In this document: piece after piece, positions 58,456 to 64,000 of the stretch
Position numbering within the stretch: position 1 is the first letter of the stretch
Layout of the letters: every line of letters starts with the position of its first letter
Assembly (NCBI GenBank): GCA_036346355.1
Contig: CM070570.1
Location: forward strand, 46,701,592-46,765,591
DNA: 64,000 nt
From: Rhipidocladum racemiflorum
Lineage: Eukaryota > Streptophyta > Magnoliopsida > Poales > Poaceae
Direction of reading: 5' to 3'
The notes under the pieces: generated by a model
Database searches by the model: none
The model's input: only the letters and a program-made list of their open reading frames with translations
Told to the model about the DNA's origin: nothing
Position numbers and translations under genes: made by a program

Positions 58456-58467
58456 TGGTATCAAAGC
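58456..58467 (+). other. Primer-binding site of the copia element
   Basis: tggtatcaaagc, two bases after the LTR end, matches the initiator tRNA-Met primer site (usually tggtatcagagc) with one difference. This supports LTR B as a 5' LTR and the Ty1/copia assignment. Confidence 0.9.
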
Positions 58468-58499
58468 TTGGTCACTTATTTATTAGGCTTTACCGCTTA

Positions 58500-60480
58500 G
58501 AGAGTAAGGATGGTGGCTATGGGTTTAGTGCACCACCACGATCACCGATGTTTGATGGCTCAAATTATGCTTCATGGAAAAATCTTATGTCTATTCATTT
58601 TAAATCCATGAGCTCCAAAATATGGTGGATCATAGATGTGGGCTTTTCTTATCAATTGGATCAAAAAATTGCTCCAACTCAAGGAGAGGAGAAATACCTA
58701 CATATCAACGCTCAAACTATTAATGCTTTATTTAGCTTTGTGAGCGTAGATGTTTTCAATGTAATTTGCAATCTCAAGAGTGCCCATAAAATGTGGATCA
58801 AGCTTCAAGAACTATATGGATCATCCACATCAACAAACGGTGACTGCATTAAGGATTGGACATTAGTAGAAGATTTCTCCACTTCTACCTCAAGTGATGA
58901 AGAAATCTCAACCTCCACCTCAAGCGACGACGAGCATCCAATGCTTTCTTCTTTGATTCATTGGTTCACTTTGCTTCATCGCAAAAGGTAAAGATGAAGA
59001 GCCCTCATACAATAATTTAATGGATATGTTCAAGGAGCTCAATGAGTATCTTGGGAAGGAGAAAGCAAAATATAAGATTTAGAAGCTTGAGTATGACTCA
59101 CTTCAAAATAATTATCATATGCTTAAGGAAGAGAATAAATATCTCCTTCTTAAAGAAATCATTAAGGCTAAGATGGACATAGGAATTTCATATGATTTAA
59201 TAGATGATTTGCCATACTTAAGTTATAATCTTTGCATTTCATCTAATGCTAGCTTGTCCACCTCTAGCAATAATTTTACTAGGTCAATAAGCGCAGCGCA
59301 CGCCGCGCACGCGAACGAAAAACGAATTTGGGGGTTTTTCGGAGCAAGGACCTGAACGCAAGAAACGGGGACCTGTTTGTAATTTTTTTGGACCCGAGCG
59401 CTACCCCAAAAAATTAGAAAAGAGCTCGCCCGAGATTTCGTATCTAACGGGAGGTTTTTTTCGTAAAGTAACGAGCGAGGGACCTAAACGCTATTTGGAA
59501 ACGCTTTTCTTACAAAAAATCGCGAAGGACTTTTTTGCGATTCGCTGGGACCTATTCGTAATTTAAAGGAAACTGAGGGGCTTTTTCGCAAAACCGGCGG
59601 GAAGACAGGTGGATGGGGCGGTGGAGCTCCAAAGCTCCCATCTTTAATAGAGTTGATTGATAGTCCTTGTTGCTCTAATACTATTGCTTCTAGTTCTTCT
59701 ATGTCTTTAGAGACTAGTCTTGTAGAGGAAAACAAAGAGCTCAAGGCCCAAGTTATTATGTTGAAAAATGACTTGGAGAAGTGCTACCAAGGAAATGCCA
59801 ACATCGACAAGATTCTAAGCAAGCATTGGGTTTTGCAAGATAAGAGAGGGATCGGCTACACCTCCAAGAAGGAGAAGAAAAAAAAGGGCCACTACGCCTT
59901 AATGCGTCCTCACAAAGTGGAGTTCAAGCCACAACCTTCAACCTTAAGGCAAACCGGAAAGGAGCAAAACAAAAAAAAATCAAGTGAGGACCTAATAATG
60001 TTATTTACTTCAATTGACGGGAAAATGGACACATTGGTAAGAATTGTCTCAAAAGTACAACTCCTAAGCCTATTATTGTTAATGTTCATTATTTGCTTAG
60101 GAAGGATAAAAATGACAATGTGTTTACCAAGTTTGTTAATTCTCCTAAATGCTTGCAAAATAATGCTATTCATTCACTTATAAAAATAAATCTAGAAATG
60201 TGTTTGCTCAAAATGCTAGATTTTCTAAGACTATGAAAAACAATGTTGATCATGTGCTTAAGAAAAATAACAATAGTAAACCATTTGCTAGATATGTTAG
60301 ATCCTCTAAGCTCATTCAATATAATGATTATCATGTGGGTTTGTTAAAGTTGTTAAAACTCCTGAGCTCTCTCAATTCAATGCCAATAAATTGCTTAGGA
60401 CGGATAACAAGGGCAAACCATTTTCTAGAAATGTTAGTTCACCTAAAACTATTATTGCTAGGGCCATTTGAGTCCCTAAA
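58500..60480 (+). pseudogene. Copia-type gag, broken
   Basis: The first block (58540-58980) reads FDGSNYASWKNLMSIHFKSM, then CNLKSAHKMWIKLQELYGSS, the UBN2-type gag domain of plant copia elements. A frameshift near 58985 and a TAG near 59080 precede EYDSLQNNYHMLKEENKYLL. A 370-bp repeat then interrupts at about 59270-59650. The frame resumes with IELIDSPCCSNTIASSSSMS, ENKELKAQVIMLKNDLEKCY and GYTSKKEKKKKGHYALMRPH (to about 60000). Gag would form the particle packing element RNA. No protease, integrase or RT follows, so the element is truncated; bases 60500-60770 keep only traces such as MQKGAKLEDIHSNYEPMPSQ-like text. Confidence 0.8.
59268..59652 (+). repeat. Unassigned dispersed repeat, copy 1, inside the copia gag
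   Basis: Starts ttttactaggtcaataagcg and runs to ggtggagctccaaagctccc and atctttaatag. It contains a GC-rich palindrome-like gcgcagcgcacgccgcgcac, gggacctaaacgctatttgg and tcgtaaagtaacgagcgagg. A diverged copy lies in the opposite orientation at 62530-62900. It interrupts the gag frame, so it is a mobile sequence, but I see no inverted ends, poly-A tail or clear target duplication. Confidence 0.6.
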
Positions 60481-60774
60481 TCTATTGTGACTAACATTCT
60501 TGGATCCAGCAAAAATTGGGTATCAAAAAGTTTATTAGATGCTTGGACATGCATTGGAAGTTTTGCCTCAAATGGACATGCAAAAGGGAGCCAAGCTTGA
60601 GGACATTCATTCCAATTATGAACCAATGCCATCTCAGGTAACAAGTATTTAAATTGAATCTTATAGCTTCTAGCCTTGTGTAGGTTAAGTTGCATTATTC
60701 ATGAAATTCAATTCAATTTGCTTGTTCTTGTTCTTGCTCATGCTTATTAGTTGTATTAATTGCAATCTTGAGTA

Positions 60775-61394
60775 ATTGCAAAAATGAGACATCTAAGACT
60801 TTAAGAACAGGTGAAATTTATTTCATGATTTTTGGACCCAGGGTTTATATAGTTTCTTCATAATACATAAAAGGGTATTTAACAAAACTTGATTTTAACT
60901 ATTTAAATTTGCATGGAACATAGTATTTTTTGTGAGTTATTATGAATCCTTATGGCTTAATAAAAATTTAGAAATTTTTTCCATGATTTTTGGAGCCATG
61001 GTTTATATAGTTTCTTCATAATACCTAAAATGGTTTTTTAGTAAACCTGATTTTAACATTTTAAATTTGCATGAAACATGCTATTTTTTTTAATATATTA
61101 TGAATGATTATAGCGTAATAAAAATTTAGAATTTTTTTCATAATTTTTCAAGTTCCTAGCATCCGATATGAATTATTTGACTATATAATGAATTAAAAAT
61201 AATTAATTAAATGGAAAATGCCATGTCACCTGCCAGTCGCTGTCACGTGGCGCGACTGGGCTCTGTCGCTGCCACGTGGCGCGACTGACCAATTTCGCTG
61301 CCACGTGGCGCGACTGGAGGCTAGTTTTGTAATTTTTTATTTTGGGTATATACTTGAATTTTTCGATTAAAAATGTTTATTTTTAAAAAAATTC
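60775..61394. mobile_element. Lone arm of the palindromic Mutator-like element
   Basis: Matches the right arm of 24756-26122 from about 25553 to its end: aaaatgagacatctaagac, gatttttggacccagggttt, ttagtaaacctgattttaac, then three gccacgtggcgcgactg blocks, ending ttttaaaaaaattc. The left arm is absent. It begins abruptly after aattgc and is either a truncated copy or a solo inverted repeat. No target duplication was found. Confidence 0.82.
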
Positions 61395-62525
61395 TGCTGA
61401 ATCATATGCATGTATATCACATTCCTAAGTGTGCTTATATTTATATAAGTGCTAATATATATATAATTTTAAAATAAAACCTTTTAGCCAAAAACTCAAA
61501 ATTTGTATATCTATTATTAATCTTTTGAAAAAGTAGTTGAAAAAGGTATACAAATGCTTTTGAAATATTTTTCAAAGGATTTGGCTTTACAAAAATCTAT
61601 TTTACAAAGAAAATGAGTTTCATGCCCAAAAATAGCTATAAGTATCTTGTTTTGGATTTAAAACTTATAATTTTTATGAAATTAATTGTCAAAATATTTC
61701 AAAAATAATTTCTAAACAAAAAACCTAGAGTTTGTCTCTCTTAACAATTTTTATGTTGAAAAGATTTTCAAAAGACTGACAAATAAAAAATTATTTGATT
61801 TTGTAACTCCTCTAAAAACTACTCTTAACCTATATTGGTCATACTATTGCACTTTGTGAGTTTCACCTTTTGGATCGAATTCTTTGTCATATCTTTAATT
61901 CAAATGGCTTTTTAAACTCATGTACAAAAATTCAAATCTCTTACCTTATTTCTTTCTTCATTTGAATTATTGTGCTATCGAAATTTGATTTTGGTTTACA
62001 AATTATTCTTTAAAAGGGCTATTTTGGTCAAAAGTCTAAGCTTGACTTTTTTTGTCTTCCTCATCATTGACTCTGTATTTTGCAACGTCTTAGATTGTCG
62101 ACAACATAGCAGTGGGAAGTATATTATAGATGATCTTGAAGTGTAGACCTACACCTCGGTAGTGGTGTTATTCGTCGAAACAAAATTAGAGATGCTTTAT
62201 TTGCACCATTTCTAACTCGGTGTAATTTTTGACTTAGGCGGCGCTACCATCGTATAGGTGAATCATCCCGATGAAATCCATTCTTGGTAAATAAAATCTA
62301 GCTAAGAACTCGAGGGAAAAGAACGCAATTAGAGAAGAAAAATAGAAGAAGCTTTATAAATTTAAAATTGCTTCTGAAAAAACAAATGTGTCTTTTATCC
62401 GCTCAACGCCGACGAGAACATGAGATTAGAGTGAATAGGGACTAACGGAGGTACGACAGAGTTGTGGCTGGCGACAGCTTGCTGACGGTGGCTCCCTGTT
62501 ACATGAAAATTATTCATATTCATTT
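61395..62525. other. AT-rich DNA, no gene recognised
   Basis: Low-GC sequence with many short A/T runs and phrases such as ttttcaaaggatttgg. Only short frames. It may be leftover internal DNA of the copia element or unrelated intergenic DNA. Confidence 0.3.
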
Positions 62526-62529
62526 TTGA

Positions 62530-62900
62530 TATACTACCTTTATTACATCTGAGAGGTTTGGAGCTCCACCAAGATGTCCACATGTTGTTCCACCAGTTTT
62601 GCGAAATAGTCCCTCAATTTCCTTTAAATTACAGATAGATCTCTGCAAATTACAGACTGGTCATTCGCGATTTTTTGTGAGGGTAAGAAAAACACTTTCA
62701 AATAGCGTTTAGGTCCCTTGCTCGTTACTTTACAGAAAAAACCATCCGTTAGATATGAATTTCGAACAAACCATTTTCTAATTTTTTATGATAGCGCCCA
62801 GATTCAAAAGAATTACAAATAAGTTCTTTCTTAAAAAAAATATAAATTTATTTTTCGTTCACGCGCACAGCATGCGCCGTGTTTATTGACCCAGTAAAAA
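62530..62900 (-). repeat. Unassigned dispersed repeat, copy 2, inverted
   Basis: The reverse complement of this stretch follows copy 1 (59268-59652) in order: tactgggtcaataaacacgg, gtaaagtaacgagcaaggga, cctaaacgctatttgaaa, aatttaaaggaaattgaggg, ggtggagctccaaac. Many substitutions and some indels separate them. A probable Helitron begins five bases beyond its start. Confidence 0.65.
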
Positions 62901-62904
62901 AATA

Positions 62905-63123
62905 TCTCTACTATTCTAAAGCAGCACTTGGTGGCAGTGGTCCGTTCTTCCCACGTTATTAATTACCGCTTAATTGCCCTGCTTAATTGCCCTACGCAAG
63001 AAACGAAGCGTTGCTTTAATTAGATAGATGTTTGATCTTGTGAAATAATTTTTTTTTATTTTTTAATCTTTATTTTTCGTTATCAATTTTGTTTTTCGTA
63101 GCAACGCACGGGCATGTAACTAG
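62905..63123 (+). mobile_element. Probable short non-autonomous Helitron
   Basis: Starts TCTCTACTATTCTAAAG after an A and ends GCAACGCACGGGCATGTAA, then CTAG before a T. Grass Helitrons typically begin TC, end CTRR with a GC-rich hairpin-like stretch just inside, and insert between A and T; all but a clear hairpin are seen. There are no target duplications and no coding sequence in 219 bp. Confidence 0.55.
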
Positions 63124-63186
63124 TAGGTATCTGATTTTACACTTCCGAATTTATTCGCACTAACGGACAATCGAAAACCATTCCTA

Positions 63187-64000
63187 GGGGTGCAAACGGA
63201 GCGGATATTTCCCGACCGATCCGATACCGTATTCGAAAAAAATCCGTACCGATGTTATCCGTATTCGTATCCGGAAAATCCGATATAATATGGGTTAGGA
63301 TATGGGAAGAGCAATATCCGATCCGTATCCGAAAAATCTAATGTAATATGGGTTAGGATATGGGAAGAGCAATATCCGATCCGATATCCGGTAAATATCC
63401 GACCCAATACCCGGTAAATATCCGACCCGATACCCTTGCAATATTGTTCATAATGTGTGTATTTGAATTACGATTGCTTGCTAAATTTGTATTTTAGATG
63501 TTGCGTGTTGGTTATGTGCTATCCGATTAGGCAAGTTGTAATATAATGTGAAACATAGTCTTGTTGTAAGCTTTGTGATATAATGTGAGCAAGTTGTAAT
63601 ATAATTGCAAGATTTTTACGGAGCAAGCTCTTATAATTGCACCACAAAACACTTGATTGCAGTTGGATGTGCTACATCATATAAGTGCATATGTTGATTG
63701 GAATTGTACTTGGTTGTATATTATTCTTATGTAGGGAATGCAACTATTATTGAATTTGAAACACTTACATGTCTTGAAAGTTATAGTAAAGTTTTGTGTA
63801 TGGTTGATTAATCCTAATATATGTGACATATATGGTTTCTGCTTTCACGCATTATCCGATTAACTATTCGTGACCGAGACTAACCGTATCCGGAACGACC
63901 TGTATTCGCTCCGTATTCGTGACCGAAGTAATCCGTATTCGTATTCGAATCCGGCACTGTCCGTATCCGATTATGTATCCGAGAAAAAATTTGAAATAGG
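63187..64000 (+). mobile_element. Ac-like hAT element, right end beyond the window
   Basis: Begins TAGGGGTGCAAACGGAGCGG, close to the Ac/Ds-type terminus. Subterminal DNA repeats atccgta, tatccga and their complements more than twenty times on both sides (63200-63440 and 63840-63985), as in hAT transposase-binding regions. The middle (63440-63840) is AT-rich without a transposase frame, so it is probably non-autonomous. Because the far end is outside, the 8-bp duplication cannot be tested. Confidence 0.75.

Overview
The window is nuclear DNA of a flowering plant, almost certainly a grass. It contains one conserved 21-exon plant gene with GT-AG introns. Around it lie deeply nested transposable elements of grass type: Ty3/gypsy and Ty1/copia retrotransposons, a Mutator-like transposase linked to a plant mobile domain, a CACTA element, hAT and Tourist-like MITEs, and a probable Helitron. 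The species cannot be fixed from sequence alone. No rRNA, tRNA, CRISPR or bacterial gene organisation was seen.

Layout. 0-3 kb: a promoter-like segment pointing off the left edge, a two-exon GRF zinc-finger ORF (minus strand) and a GC-rich field of diverged repeats. 3.2-18.1 kb: a decayed minus-strand Mutator-like transposase (MURA) gene followed by a plant-mobile-domain (PMD) gene. The PMD gene is cut in two by a 9.5-kb Ty3/gypsy element at 5050-14595, with two LTRs, a primer-binding site and a near-perfect 5-bp target duplication. 18.1-23.1 kb: AT-rich tandem arrays that include three copies of an exon-like 62-bp module, a minus-strand TATA region and a GC-rich palindromic cluster. 23.5-26.1 kb: two Tourist-like MITEs and a 1.37-kb palindromic element with a 10-bp target duplication.

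26.5-34.6 kb: the only clearly intact conserved gene, an M16 (insulinase/pitrilysin) zinc metalloprotease of the plant PQQL-like type. It runs on the minus strand and is reconstructed here as 21 exons encoding 1021 residues. 34.7-38.5 kb: intergenic DNA with a Tourist-like MITE and an hAT MITE. 38.5-44.3 kb: a 3'-truncated minus-strand Ty3/gypsy element whose protease-to-RT region is split by an 852-bp hAT MITE.

44.3-60.7 kb: three LTRs of one copia-type family, A (+), C (-) and B (+). LTR C is split by a 5.9-kb CACTA element (48716-54627) that carries exons of a TFIIH subunit p62/TFB1 gene next to an En/Spm-type C-terminal exon. LTR B is followed by a tRNA-Met-type primer-binding site and a broken copia gag. 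60.7-64 kb: a lone arm of the palindromic element, an inverted pair of an unassigned repeat, a probable Helitron, and an Ac-like hAT element that runs off the right edge.

The genes do not form a shared pathway. One housekeeping-type protease gene sits among layers of transposon insertions, whose order can be read from which element interrupts which. The points most worth checking are the three 62-bp exon-like modules with mostly synonymous differences, the TFB1 fragment carried by the CACTA element, the palindromic element with its lone arm, and the MURA-PMD pair.
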